From assembly GCA_030538215.1 (NCBI GenBank), contig JAUNUM010000019.1:1-37632 (forward strand): a DNA stretch of 37,632 nt, in the 5' to 3' direction. This DNA is from Bacteroidia bacterium (GTDB taxonomy: Bacteria; Bacteroidota; Bacteroidia; Bacteroidales; Dysgonomonadaceae). The translations under genes were made by a program, and so were the position numbers. Under the pieces are notes generated by a model that saw only the letters and a program-made list of their open reading frames with translations, was not told the DNA's origin and made no database searches. Shown one piece after another: positions 7,391 through 14,212 of this stretch (position 1 is its first letter; each line of letters opens with the position of its first letter).

Positions 7391-7421
7391 AGGTTCTGCC
7401 ACCCGATAGATGACAGAACCT
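7391..7421 (-). terminator. Intrinsic terminator after the 65-aa gene
   Basis: AGGTTCTG (7391-7398) pairs with CAGAACCT (7414-7421). On the minus strand it is followed by TTTCTTTTT, so it ends transcription from the gene at 7443-7640. It occupies the same place relative to the 54-bp repeat as the hairpin at 1208. Confidence 0.7.
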
Positions 7422-7442
7422 CAATTTATGTGATATCAAAAC

Positions 7443-7640
7443 TTATTGCATACATACACTTGCTGAATTTTCTTGTTTAAACAAATACTCTTTTTCAAAG
7501 AAAATTACGCCTTCATCCGTTTTAGCCGTGATAACTTTTCCTATGAAAGGATTATTTTCCACATCAATAATTGTTCCTTCTACCCAGTCGGCATACCCGG
7601 TTACTTGTGGACTGATTAAAACTCTTTCTCCTTTTTTCAT
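7443..7640 (-). CDS. Small conserved-type protein, beta-rich
   Basis: This is a 65-aa protein with no signal peptide. Its N-terminus (MKKGERVLISPQVTGYADWV) followed by GTIIDVENNPFIGKVITAK suggests a small beta barrel, like KOW or SH3-type modules that bind nucleic acid or protein. I recall similar small proteins on Bacteroidetes mobile elements, but their function is unknown to me. It has its own promoter (TATATTTG at 7669-7662) and terminator, so it is expressed alone. Confidence 0.7.
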   Translation of the reverse strand: MKKGERVLISPQVTGYADWVEGTIIDVENNPFIGKVITAKTDEGVIFFEKEYLFKQENSASVCMQ

Positions 7641-7661
7641 AATCTTGATAATTTATTACTA

Positions 7662-7669
7662 CAAATATA
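7662..7669 (-). promoter_or_regulatory. Promoter of the 65-aa gene
   Basis: TATATTTG on the minus strand matches the -7 consensus and is 21 bases upstream of the ATG at 7640. The -33 element is not clear. Confidence 0.55.
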
Positions 7670-7709
7670 TAAAAAATTCGATTAACCTATACATCGAGAG
7701 GTAAGTAAT

Positions 7710-8120
7710 TTAGTGTTCACTGGGAAGATAAATTACTTTATCAAAAGTTGATACAAACACTTTGAATGTATCAAACTTAAAATCAGAAAACGGAATTTTC
7801 TGTTTATACAGGATATTCAAATCGTTTTCTTCTTGGGTTAAACCCTCGAAATCTTCGATGTTTTCAACCCAATTGCCGTTTGTTGCAAAAACTACAAATT
7901 CATCGTCCCGGATACGGTTTAAAACCCAAACCTGAAATTCTTCGTTTTTGACTTTTGGTTTTAATTGAGCGGAAATAACCACATCGAAAAACCAAAAACA
8001 TTGTTCGGTTTTAGCCACGTCCATAACACCATCAGTAAAATGATAACCTAAAATGTAGCGATAATAATGTTCAGTACAGGTGTGTCCATTGTAAACTAAG
8101 TTGCAATTTTTTGTTTCCAT
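7710..8120 (-). CDS. Uncharacterised protein, possibly DUF6876-like
   Basis: This is a 136-aa soluble protein. The features FTDGVMDVAKTEQCFWFFDVV near residue 30 and EEFQVWVLN near residue 82 resemble the small family DUF6876, which I recall as a plasmid and mobile-element protein of about 130 aa with a C-terminal statement of partly beta structure. Its function is unknown. It is a single gene with about 70 bases separating it from the 65-aa gene downstream. The family call is from memory and unsure. Confidence 0.7.
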   Translation of the reverse strand: METKNCNLVYNGHTCTEHYYRYILGYHFTDGVMDVAKTEQCFWFFDVVISAQLKPKVKNEEFQVWVLNRIRDDEFVVFATNGNWVENIEDFEGLTQEENDLNILYKQKIPFSDFKFDTFKVFVSTFDKVIYLPSEH

Positions 8121-8491
8121 AATGAGAATGTTTTAAATGATTAATAATTTTTTGGAAGTGTACAATGGATTAGACGAAATAAGGCGTATTAAAAAATGTT
8201 CAAATACTACCCGTAAGGGTGGAGATTTAATATTTTTTGATAGGCTGTTTTCGGAAGTGCAGCCAAAGCAAGAACTATGACAAAATGAAGAATGAGTTTT
8301 GGCGTATGTTGTTGCCGGGCTAACGGTAAGCCATTAACTTGCAAAAACATTATTAATGCTCAGCGGTAAAGAGTAGGGGAGAGGTATTAGAAAATGGCCT
8401 GCGGTTGCAAAGAAGGTTTTTTTAGCCATTGGAAGGGCACAACCTATCAGTATTATTGATTGAAATGCTTGTAGGAGAGGATGAAAATACG
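8121..8491. other. Gene-free region with a long repeat-like element
   Basis: I see no gene. There is a small hairpin, CTACCC-GTAA-GGGTGG, near 8200, then a stretch with GC-rich inverted blocks (TTGCCGGGCTAACGG, near 8310) that ends in the 33-bp element at 8413-8445. Minus-strand frames here contain GCALPMAKKT, which I read as translation of the repeat, not as a protein. Confidence 0.5.
8413..8445 (+). repeat. 33-bp dispersed repeat, copy 1
   Basis: This copy contains TTTTTTTAGCCATTGGAAGG and ends GGGCACAACCT. Other copies are at 36395-36427 (same direction) and 37309-37341 (inverted). The ends AGGTT and AACCT of the other copies are inverted repeats of each other; here the first base is A rather than the usual start, with one T fewer. 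Confidence 0.8.
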
Positions 8492-8499
8492 TATATTTG
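8492..8499 (+). promoter_or_regulatory. Promoter of the DUF6922-AbiEii pair
   Basis: TATATTTG lies 20 bases upstream of the ATG at 8520, with TTG at 8469-8471 about 20 bases further back. This fits both halves of the Bacteroidetes consensus and rules out the upstream ATG at 8481 as the start. Confidence 0.7.
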
Positions 8500-8519
8500 T
8501 AATACATAAAAAACAAATT

Positions 8520-8840
8520 ATGTTTAGCGACTGGAAAGAAAAAACAGAATTTACACGTATCCATCCCCGCTTTTTGTGGGAATATGAATATTCAAAAATA
8601 GACTGGTATAAAATGAGACATATTGTAGTCTCACGTATCATTGAGCGAGGTTGGATTAACGACTATTACGCTGCCATAAATTTATATGGAGGGATGGATA
8701 ATTTTAAAAAAATTATCACGGAAATTCCCCATCTCTCCGACAAGGATATGGATTTTGTTTGTAAATTGTTTGACTTAAAAAAAGACAATTTGTTATGCTA
8801 CACCAAGAAACAGTTGAGAGAAGCACATTTGAACTCTTAA
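8520..8840 (+). CDS. DUF6922-type putative antitoxin
   Basis: The start at 8520 gives 106 aa beginning MFSDWKEKTEFTRIHPRFLW. The pattern RFLWEYEYSKIDW, then VVSRIIERGWINDYYAAINLYGG and a C-terminal CYTKKQL, is typical of DUF6922 proteins, which replace AbiEi as the first gene of AbiE-like pairs in Bacteroidetes. The protein would be the antitoxin and possible autorepressor. It overlaps the AbiEii gene by 46 bases, a coupling common in toxin-antitoxin loci. Confidence 0.8.
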   Translation: MFSDWKEKTEFTRIHPRFLWEYEYSKIDWYKMRHIVVSRIIERGWINDYYAAINLYGGMDNFKKIITEIPHLSDKDMDFVCKLFDLKKDNLLCYTKKQLREAHLNS

Positions 8841-9463
8841 AAACGCTTATGCAGGATGAGAAACTTAGTCAATTTAATTTGGCTGGGGGTACTGCCTTGG
8901 CATTACACATAGGGCATAGGAAAAGCGTGGATTTGGATTTGTTTACACAAAAAGATTTTTCTGCATCCGAATTATCGGAATATTTAACTACGAAATACAA
9001 CTTTATCAATGACTTTCAAAGTAAAAACACCTTAAAAGGGTATATAGACAATGTGATGATTGACTGTATTGCGCATAAATATGAAAATGTAAAACCCATT
9101 ATCAACGAACAAGGCATACGGCTCTACTCAATAGAAGATATTTCGGCTATGAAATTAAACGCTATTGCAGACAATGGTACACGTTTAAAAGATTTCATCG
9201 ATATAGCGTGTTTATCCAATCAAATGAGCTTTAAAAGAATGCTGCAGGCATACGAACACAAATATCCATCCAGTAACCCAATGCGAGCGGTGCGAGGGTT
9301 ATTATATCACAATGATATCATAAAAGAACCCATTCATCTGTTAAAAGGAAGATACGACTGGTCGAACGTGGAAAGTCGCCTAAATGAAATGGTAAAAAAC
9401 GAAAATGTAAAATTCATTTCATACCCTTTTGATGAAGGACTGAATTTATCGAGAAAAAGATAA
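8795..9463 (+). CDS. AbiEii/AbiGii-family nucleotidyltransferase toxin
   Basis: AbiEii toxins are nucleotidyltransferases that block growth, in some cases by adding nucleotides to tRNA, and protect against phage or stabilise plasmids. The 222-aa protein has the core motif GGTALALHIGHRKSVDLDLF at residues 31-50, with the GG and the D46-x-D48 pair of the active site. A third strand follows near MIDCIAHKYENVKP, and the ISAMKLNAIADNGTRLKDFIDI segment is also typical of the family. It looks complete and has its partner upstream. Given its place on a plasmid it probably works as an addiction and defence module. Confidence 0.9.
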   Translation: MLHQETVERSTFELLKTLMQDEKLSQFNLAGGTALALHIGHRKSVDLDLFTQKDFSASELSEYLTTKYNFINDFQSKNTLKGYIDNVMIDCIAHKYENVKPIINEQGIRLYSIEDISAMKLNAIADNGTRLKDFIDIACLSNQMSFKRMLQAYEHKYPSSNPMRAVRGLLYHNDIIKEPIHLLKGRYDWSNVESRLNEMVKNENVKFISYPFDEGLNLSRKR

Positions 9464-9497
9464 TCAGCCACAGCAAAATAATATTGATACCAAATAG

Positions 9498-9626
9498 AAG
9501 ATCCTGGATGGGCTGGCCAACGAAAAAAAGGTATCACTTTTCGGCGGAATAGCTACAGATCTACGGGATATCAATTACCAAAAAAATACCATTTTACAAA
9601 ATACCGGAAGAATCGATTTCGATTGA
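9498..9626 (+). pseudogene. C-terminal remnant of an unknown protein
   Basis: A 42-codon open stretch begins after a stop at 9495 and has no start codon. It reads KILDGLANEKKVSLFGGIAT, then a segment ending NTILQNTGRIDFD. The composition is protein-like and unlike the surrounding non-coding DNA, so it may be the tail of a lost gene. I cannot name the family. Confidence 0.35.
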
Positions 9627-9889
9627 TGTATTTTTTTGATACCTAAATCTTCGTTACCGGTCGCCTGCAGCTGAAGAATTATTATTGAAATATTCAAATA
9701 TTTGAACAAAAGTTATAAACAAAAATCCTGTAAGGAGCAGGACATAATCACAATCAAAGAATGTGCTTTCTAAAATAAAATGAAAATATTCACAGCCTAA
9801 CAAATATCACGACGTGTATATCAAACACTTAACGAACATTTCACAATCAATTTCGTTATAATTAGGTAATCAATAAAAACAAAACGTTT
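9627..9889. other. Intergenic region upstream of the lipoprotein gene
   Basis: No gene is visible. It contains a perfect 14-bp palindrome TTCAAATATTTGAA (9693-9706) and a small hairpin TCCTG-N7-CAGGA near 9730. I found no clear TAnnTTTG box, so the promoter of the following gene is uncertain. Confidence 0.4.
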
Positions 9890-10483
9890 ATGGAGAAATG
9901 TAAAGTATTGCTTATATTTTTATTTATAGGATTGGTAATTTCGTCGTGCTCAAAATCAGAAGAAAATTATGAATCGAAAATAATGAGCACGCGAGCTGCA
10001 ACAGCCACTATTATTACGTACCCAACGGTATCAGAAATTGCATCTAACTATCAAGTGATAGCATCAATGGAAGCTGCTTGGAATAATACAATTTATTCTG
10101 CAAATAACGGACATAGGCAGGAATATGGTTTTTTTATTTACTATGATTATAGTAATAATAAAATTTATCCAGGAACAATAGTCGCTGGCGGTTCAATATC
10201 AGGGTGTACTGGATATGCCAGTATTAGTTTGGGAGTTGCCACTAACAATTTACAAGTATGTGCTTTTTTTCACACTCACACCCCATTGAATAATTGCTCA
10301 TCAACTTATAGTCGAGTTGTGGGGCCTTCTGGCACAGATACTCAGGCATACGATGGTAAACTCCCCGGTCTTTTGTATGATTACGTAGGTACAAACGGAG
10401 TTTTATACGGCGGACATACTGTTAGCGCTCCAAAAAAATTGTATACATTTGGACCGACAAGAAAAGCATCGATAAGTATTTAG
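9890..10483 (+). CDS. Exported lipoprotein with JAMM-like metallopeptidase motif
   Basis: This 197-aa protein has a lipoprotein signal with Cys20 in LVISSCS and no acidic export signal immediately after that I can define. The C-terminal domain has Glu78 (QEYGFFIYYD), the pair H128-T-H130 in CAFFHTHTP, and S147-G-T-D150, the HxH...SxxD ligands of JAMM/MPN-type zinc proteases and of DUF4329-like domains. The spacing from HxH to S is 16 residues, longer than the usual 7. JAMM domains cut isopeptide or peptide bonds; some are toxin domains. The exported companion 26 bases downstream suggests a two-gene unit. Function is inferred. Confidence 0.65.
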   Translation: MEKCKVLLIFLFIGLVISSCSKSEENYESKIMSTRAATATIITYPTVSEIASNYQVIASMEAAWNNTIYSANNGHRQEYGFFIYYDYSNNKIYPGTIVAGGSISGCTGYASISLGVATNNLQVCAFFHTHTPLNNCSSTYSRVVGPSGTDTQAYDGKLPGLLYDYVGTNGVLYGGHTVSAPKKLYTFGPTRKASISI

Positions 10484-10508
10484 TTATTAAAATTTAAAAT
10501 AAACAAAT

Positions 10509-11039
10509 ATGAAAACAAAAATATTCTTCCTCCTACTCTTTATCTTATTAGCAGTATTTAATGTGGAATCTCAAAATGTTGAGCTGAGTAAAATGTGCGA
10601 TACTCAACGAAATCAATTTCTTACAAAGCTTGGTAAAGAGTTAACACTAACATTCGGGCCAGGATATTATGACATAATAAATGACGTTCCCAAAATATCT
10701 GATAAAAAAAAGTTTCAGGTTGAAAACGATAATAGACTTGAAATTCTGAAAAACAAGAATAGAGAATATTATGAAATAACATTTCCTTATGATACAACAA
10801 AATTAACCCTCGATTGGAATTATGCATCGAAAGTTCAAATTTGGAGTGATACTGGTACTCCAATGGGTATATCATTTGGGAATGGTATGGGAATAAATTT
10901 TTTGTTTGATAGTGTAGATGCAATTAAACGGATGAAAACAACAATCCCTTTTCAAGTAGCACCTAATATAAATAATCAAGACTTAAATCCAAGGAAAAAC
11001 GAAATAAAAGAATTCAAAGAAAAAATGAATCAGAAATAA
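10509..11039 (+). CDS. Exported companion of the JAMM-like lipoprotein
   Basis: This 176-aa protein starts with a clear cleavable signal peptide (MKTKIFFLLLFILLAVFNVESQ) and has no further membrane segment, so it should be periplasmic. I do not recognise the family. The mature part is mixed alpha and beta, with a Lys/Glu-rich C-terminal helix. It is cotranscribed with the lipoprotein and shares a terminator. It could be an inhibitor, immunity protein or substrate of the lipoprotein; only position supports this. Confidence 0.7.
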   Translation: MKTKIFFLLLFILLAVFNVESQNVELSKMCDTQRNQFLTKLGKELTLTFGPGYYDIINDVPKISDKKKFQVENDNRLEILKNKNREYYEITFPYDTTKLTLDWNYASKVQIWSDTGTPMGISFGNGMGINFLFDSVDAIKRMKTTIPFQVAPNINNQDLNPRKNEIKEFKEKMNQK

Positions 11040-11064
11040 GGCTATAATATAGTCAAGTAAACAG

Positions 11065-11099
11065 AAAGGAGAACCCGAAAGAAAAACGAGTTCTCCTTT
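11065..11099. terminator. Bidirectional intrinsic terminator
   Basis: AAAGGAGAAC (11065-11074) pairs with GTTCTCCTTT (11090-11099). T runs lie on both sides, and the site separates the convergent exported pair (plus) from the last gene of the transfer region (minus). Confidence 0.8.
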
Positions 11100-11107
11100 T
11101 AATCAAA

Positions 11108-11893
11108 TCAAACAATGGTAACAATTTGTTTTTCATCGTTAATAACAAGTTTGCCTTTGTAAGACTTGTTGTTGTCTTTGGATTTAAAGTTTAGGGTTCG
11201 GGTTTCTCCATCGGAACAAAGTTTCAACACATCCTTAAAATTGAGATTTGTTGCTCCGTTTTGTTTTTTCCAAACGGTAAAATCTTTGTTGCTGCAGGCA
11301 TAACATTTCTCCCAGCTTTTTATAATTCCCTCTCCACAGATCGGGCAACTGCAAAGTTCATTATTGAAAACAACTTTAAATTCATCATCAAAAATCAATG
11401 CAGATGTAAACCCGGTACCGAATTTCGTTTCAAAATCGTAAAAATCAGTTTTACCGTCCACCAATAAACTTTCTAAATCGTTTTCGGTCAATGTGTATCC
11501 GGCAACATTTTTAAACACGTTAAAATCGCATTCTTCGTTTTCGCACTTAAAAGACTGCGGAAACTCTTTAATGCCTGATTCACATTTCGGACATCTGATG
11601 TTTTCGTTTTCCAACGGTTCTACATCCGACCAGGCGTAAATAGTTTTCGTTTCTTTGTTTAAAACCAGCCGGGCTTGGTATTCCTTACCTTCTTTGGTTG
11701 TCAACGTCAGCTTGTCGGTTTTACCGTTTTGGCATAACTGCAAAACGGGTTCTTCGTCCAGTTCAACTCCGTATTGTTTTTTCCAGATTATAAAATTGCA
11801 TTTATCATCCAACGACTTAAAGTAGTCGCACGTAAAAGAGGCTTCCCCCTCTCTTAATTTTCCTTTTTCACAAATAGGGCAAATAATATCCAT
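11108..11893 (-). CDS. Free-standing protein of three topoisomerase C-terminal zinc repeats
   Basis: The start is the ATG at 11893 (a TTG at 11899 also reads in frame), giving 261 aa. It is built almost wholly of three repeats at about 5-88, 101-176 and 183-260. Each has CPxC followed by two more Cys (C5/C8/C22/C32; C101/C104/C117/C122; C183/C186/C197/C200), then an (I/V)WKK or VFK strand and an x-LL-x-G-K-T helix, as in the zinc repeats at the C-terminus of type IA topoisomerases. No topoisomerase catalytic domain is in the window. The protein may bind single-stranded DNA during transfer. It is the last gene of the minus-strand transfer region. Confidence 0.75.
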   Translation of the reverse strand: MDIICPICEKGKLREGEASFTCDYFKSLDDKCNFIIWKKQYGVELDEEPVLQLCQNGKTDKLTLTTKEGKEYQARLVLNKETKTIYAWSDVEPLENENIRCPKCESGIKEFPQSFKCENEECDFNVFKNVAGYTLTENDLESLLVDGKTDFYDFETKFGTGFTSALIFDDEFKVVFNNELCSCPICGEGIIKSWEKCYACSNKDFTVWKKQNGATNLNFKDVLKLCSDGETRTLNFKSKDNNKSYKGKLVINDEKQIVTIV

Positions 11894-11899
11894 AATCAA

Positions 11900-12376
11900 T
11901 TAATTATAAAATGAAGTAAATGTTTCGATGGTGTTCTTATTAACAGTATGCGTTTTCGTTTCAATCAACTTATTATCTTTAAATACTTTAATGGTACACG
12001 TGAACGGGTATAATTCCGTTTCTGAATCCGCACTGCTAATATCAAATAAAAATCCTAGAGAAAGAGAAATACTGCTTACAGCCTGTTGTGTTTGCAAAGA
12101 AAAGGCAGCACTTCCTTTTCGTGTAGTCTGTAACGTTTTAGATGCTACAGTAGATAAAACGGTCTCAAAACCGCCCGTATTGGTAACAACTACATTATCT
12201 ACCTTATCATCTGTAATTTGCAACACAATGATTTCATTAAAAAACTTCACATTTTCAGAGTTTGTAACTTCAACTTTGAAAACACCTTTTTTAGATTCAA
12301 CTTCCGGTTCATTCTTTCCGCAAGAAAGAAAAACAACGGACAAAGTAAAAAACAGAAATAGAACTTTAGTTTTCAT
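11900..12376 (-). CDS. Exported lipoprotein of the transfer region
   Basis: This 158-aa protein has a lipoprotein signal ending in VVFLSCG. The mature part is rich in beta strands and Thr/Val (IVLQITDDKVDNVVVTNTGG). I do not recognise the family. It lies 6 bases upstream of the zinc-repeat gene and belongs to the block of little-known genes at the end of the transfer operon. Lipoproteins here may help hold the transfer apparatus or block entry of a second plasmid; that is speculation. Confidence 0.65.
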   Translation of the reverse strand: MKTKVLFLFFTLSVVFLSCGKNEPEVESKKGVFKVEVTNSENVKFFNEIIVLQITDDKVDNVVVTNTGGFETVLSTVASKTLQTTRKGSAAFSLQTQQAVSSISLSLGFLFDISSADSETELYPFTCTIKVFKDNKLIETKTHTVNKNTIETFTSFYN

Positions 12377-12429
12377 ACGCTTAAAAAATTAATGAGATTA
12401 AAAATGGTTTATTGATAATACTTGAAATT

Positions 12430-12924
12430 TTATATAGTTTCCAATAGTCTGTATCTTTTTCGAGCTTCATTTATCAAAACCCTCAATGTCATAAAGAAAA
12501 AATCATCATCACTTTGAATAGCCTTTAAAGTAACTTTTTGCTGGTTGATATCGCTTGTGTGCAAGTGATAAATAGCCAATTTAAACGGCCGTAAATAGAA
12601 CGGCTCTTTTTTTTGTATATCGACTATTCTAAAGTACTCAACGATGTCTTTGGAGCGATTAAAAACGCCTTTTTCAATAAAAAAAGAAAACTCGTGAAAA
12701 ACGAACTTTATTTTCAGCAATTTAAAAATGGTGTAAACAGCAGTTAAGGAAACAACCAGTTGCAATCCGAAAGCCACCACGTAATTGAGCAAAATCAAAA
12801 GCGAAGCGAAATATACACCGCTCACAAAGTAAATTAAGCCGGATGCAAAGACGTAAATAGGATTTATCTTGTAAATTTTCAGCAACCTATTTTGATTCGA
12901 TGTAAAGTCTGTTAAGTGCATCAT
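12430..12924 (-). CDS. Membrane protein with a likely bacterial PH-type domain
   Basis: This is a 164-aa protein. Two adjacent membrane segments lie at about residues 23-43 and 48-68. The rest (FHEFSFFIEKGVFNRSKDIVEY) looks like a YdbS-type bPH2 module facing the cytoplasm. Such modules are found in envelope proteins of unknown role. Its start overlaps the end of the upstream gene by 38 bases. The PH assignment is from pattern only. Confidence 0.6.
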   Translation of the reverse strand: MMHLTDFTSNQNRLLKIYKINPIYVFASGLIYFVSGVYFASLLILLNYVVAFGLQLVVSLTAVYTIFKLLKIKFVFHEFSFFIEKGVFNRSKDIVEYFRIVDIQKKEPFYLRPFKLAIYHLHTSDINQQKVTLKAIQSDDDFFFMTLRVLINEARKRYRLLETI

Positions 12925-13555
12925 ACATATTTTGAGGTATTGTGTCAGTGTATTGCAATTTCAGCGTAGTAAACTTATCAATATCGGATTGATAAGTATC
13001 GACTCGCACTAAAGAACCGTTATAATCTTTATCGACTAAGAAGTTGAAAGAGTATGGTAAATTTTGTAACGTTGTATCAATGTAGAATACCGAAAAATCT
13101 TGTTCATTGCTGATATAAAACCGTTTGACGAATTGGGTATTGATAACTGTATCTTCCATATTCACACGGTGGGCGTAATTGTGAATGGTGTCATAAACGA
13201 AGATAGCTCCAGTGTTTTTTTCTGCCAATGCTTTCATCGATGTATTAACCGTTAATCCGTTTAAACTGTCTGAAACCATAAATTGGCCGTCATAAATTAC
13301 ACTGAAAGGTTTAGAAACGGAAAACTCGTTCTCAGGTATGTGCTCAATAATTAAATCATTCCTGAAACACATATCGGATAACTCCAGTTGGTATGAATCG
13401 TACACGTTAACGGAAGCATTGTTATAAACGTTTATAAACGTTTTCAATCTTCCGTAAGACACAACTTCTTTTTTCTTGTTTTTGGCAATGAAAAAAGCTG
13501 CGATGGAAAGGAAAACTATTCCGATGAAAGTAAAAAGTAATATGTTCTTTTTCAT
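12887..13555 (-). CDS. Membrane-anchored extracytoplasmic protein
   Basis: This 222-aa protein has one N-terminal membrane segment (residues 5-24) followed by Lys-rich residues, which suggests an anchor, not a cleaved signal. The remaining 190 residues are beta-rich, with many Asp and Tyr. No family is recognised. It overlaps the PH-type gene, so both are likely made together. Confidence 0.6.
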   Translation of the reverse strand: MKKNILLFTFIGIVFLSIAAFFIAKNKKKEVVSYGRLKTFINVYNNASVNVYDSYQLELSDMCFRNDLIIEHIPENEFSVSKPFSVIYDGQFMVSDSLNGLTVNTSMKALAEKNTGAIFVYDTIHNYAHRVNMEDTVINTQFVKRFYISNEQDFSVFYIDTTLQNLPYSFNFLVDKDYNGSLVRVDTYQSDIDKFTTLKLQYTDTIPQNMYDALNRLYIESK

Positions 13556-13565
13556 TCTGAAATAT

Positions 13566-14207
13566 TTAATAATTGTTGTCTATGATATTGAGCAAATATT
13601 TATAATCCACGAAAGAAGGCTTGTAGGCCTTATGAAAGAAGAATCGACCCCGATATACTTTTTTAAAACTCGACAAATTAAATTCTCTTGGGGTTAATTT
13701 AAAATTCAAATTATTAAAGGAAATAGTCAGATTTTCGTTCTCCATATAAAAGCGTGGATGACTAATATTTTTCCAAAACAACAGCGTTTTTATGTCGTCA
13801 ATCAACCCATATACGTTATCGGGAAAAACCATACAAATTCGCTTCACGAACGGATAGAGAGATTTTATATAATCGATGTACGCTTTAGGGTAGTGATTGG
13901 CAATAACAACAAACACCGTTGAATCAAGACAAATAAATGTATTTATTTGTAAAAAAGCTATAGCGGTAGTGTGCGAACTAAAGATATACAAATCGGTTTT
14001 AGGAGCATCGGGATTGAAATCAATAATGTTAAAAACGGTGTCAGGCAAAATATGAGTAAACCCGGATATCTTCTCGAATGAGCAAGGGAATTTTTCCCTT
14101 GCTAAACCCGACTGAAGAAATACAACTTCTCCATTTTGAACATCAATGTAATTCAAAAAAAGCTGTTGTGTTTCCGGCTTGATATTTATTTTGTCCAAAA
14201 CACCCAT
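13566..14207 (-). CDS. Unknown cytoplasmic protein, weakly Toprim-like
   Basis: This 213-aa protein has no signal. The middle (DLYIFSSHTTAIAFLQ, then FVVIANHYPKAYIDYIKS, then ICMVFPDNVYGLIDDIKTL) follows the strand and helix order of Toprim domains of plasmid primases, where a Glu and a DxD are expected; the Glu is missing, and the second motif reads FPDN. A degenerate Toprim fold is therefore possible but weak. It starts 5 bases after the DUF3945-type gene. Confidence 0.5.
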   Translation of the reverse strand: MGVLDKINIKPETQQLFLNYIDVQNGEVVFLQSGLAREKFPCSFEKISGFTHILPDTVFNIIDFNPDAPKTDLYIFSSHTTAIAFLQINTFICLDSTVFVVIANHYPKAYIDYIKSLYPFVKRICMVFPDNVYGLIDDIKTLLFWKNISHPRFYMENENLTISFNNLNFKLTPREFNLSSFKKVYRGRFFFHKAYKPSFVDYKYLLNIIDNNY

Positions 14208-14212
14208 ATCAT

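Noticed and set aside
8334-8564. 76-aa minus-strand frame including GCALPMAKKT
   Set aside because: Same repeat-derived peptide as elsewhere; it also overlaps the start and promoter of the DUF6922 gene.
9484-9644. Third copy of the 54-bp repeat suggested by GGTATC and GGTATCAAAAAAATAC
   Set aside because: Only the first 13 bases agree and the order of other blocks is different, so it is probably chance in AT-rich DNA.
13566-14207. Functional Toprim primase domain
   Set aside because: The strand order is suggestive but the required Glu and DxD residues are not both present, so I left the gene as unknown.
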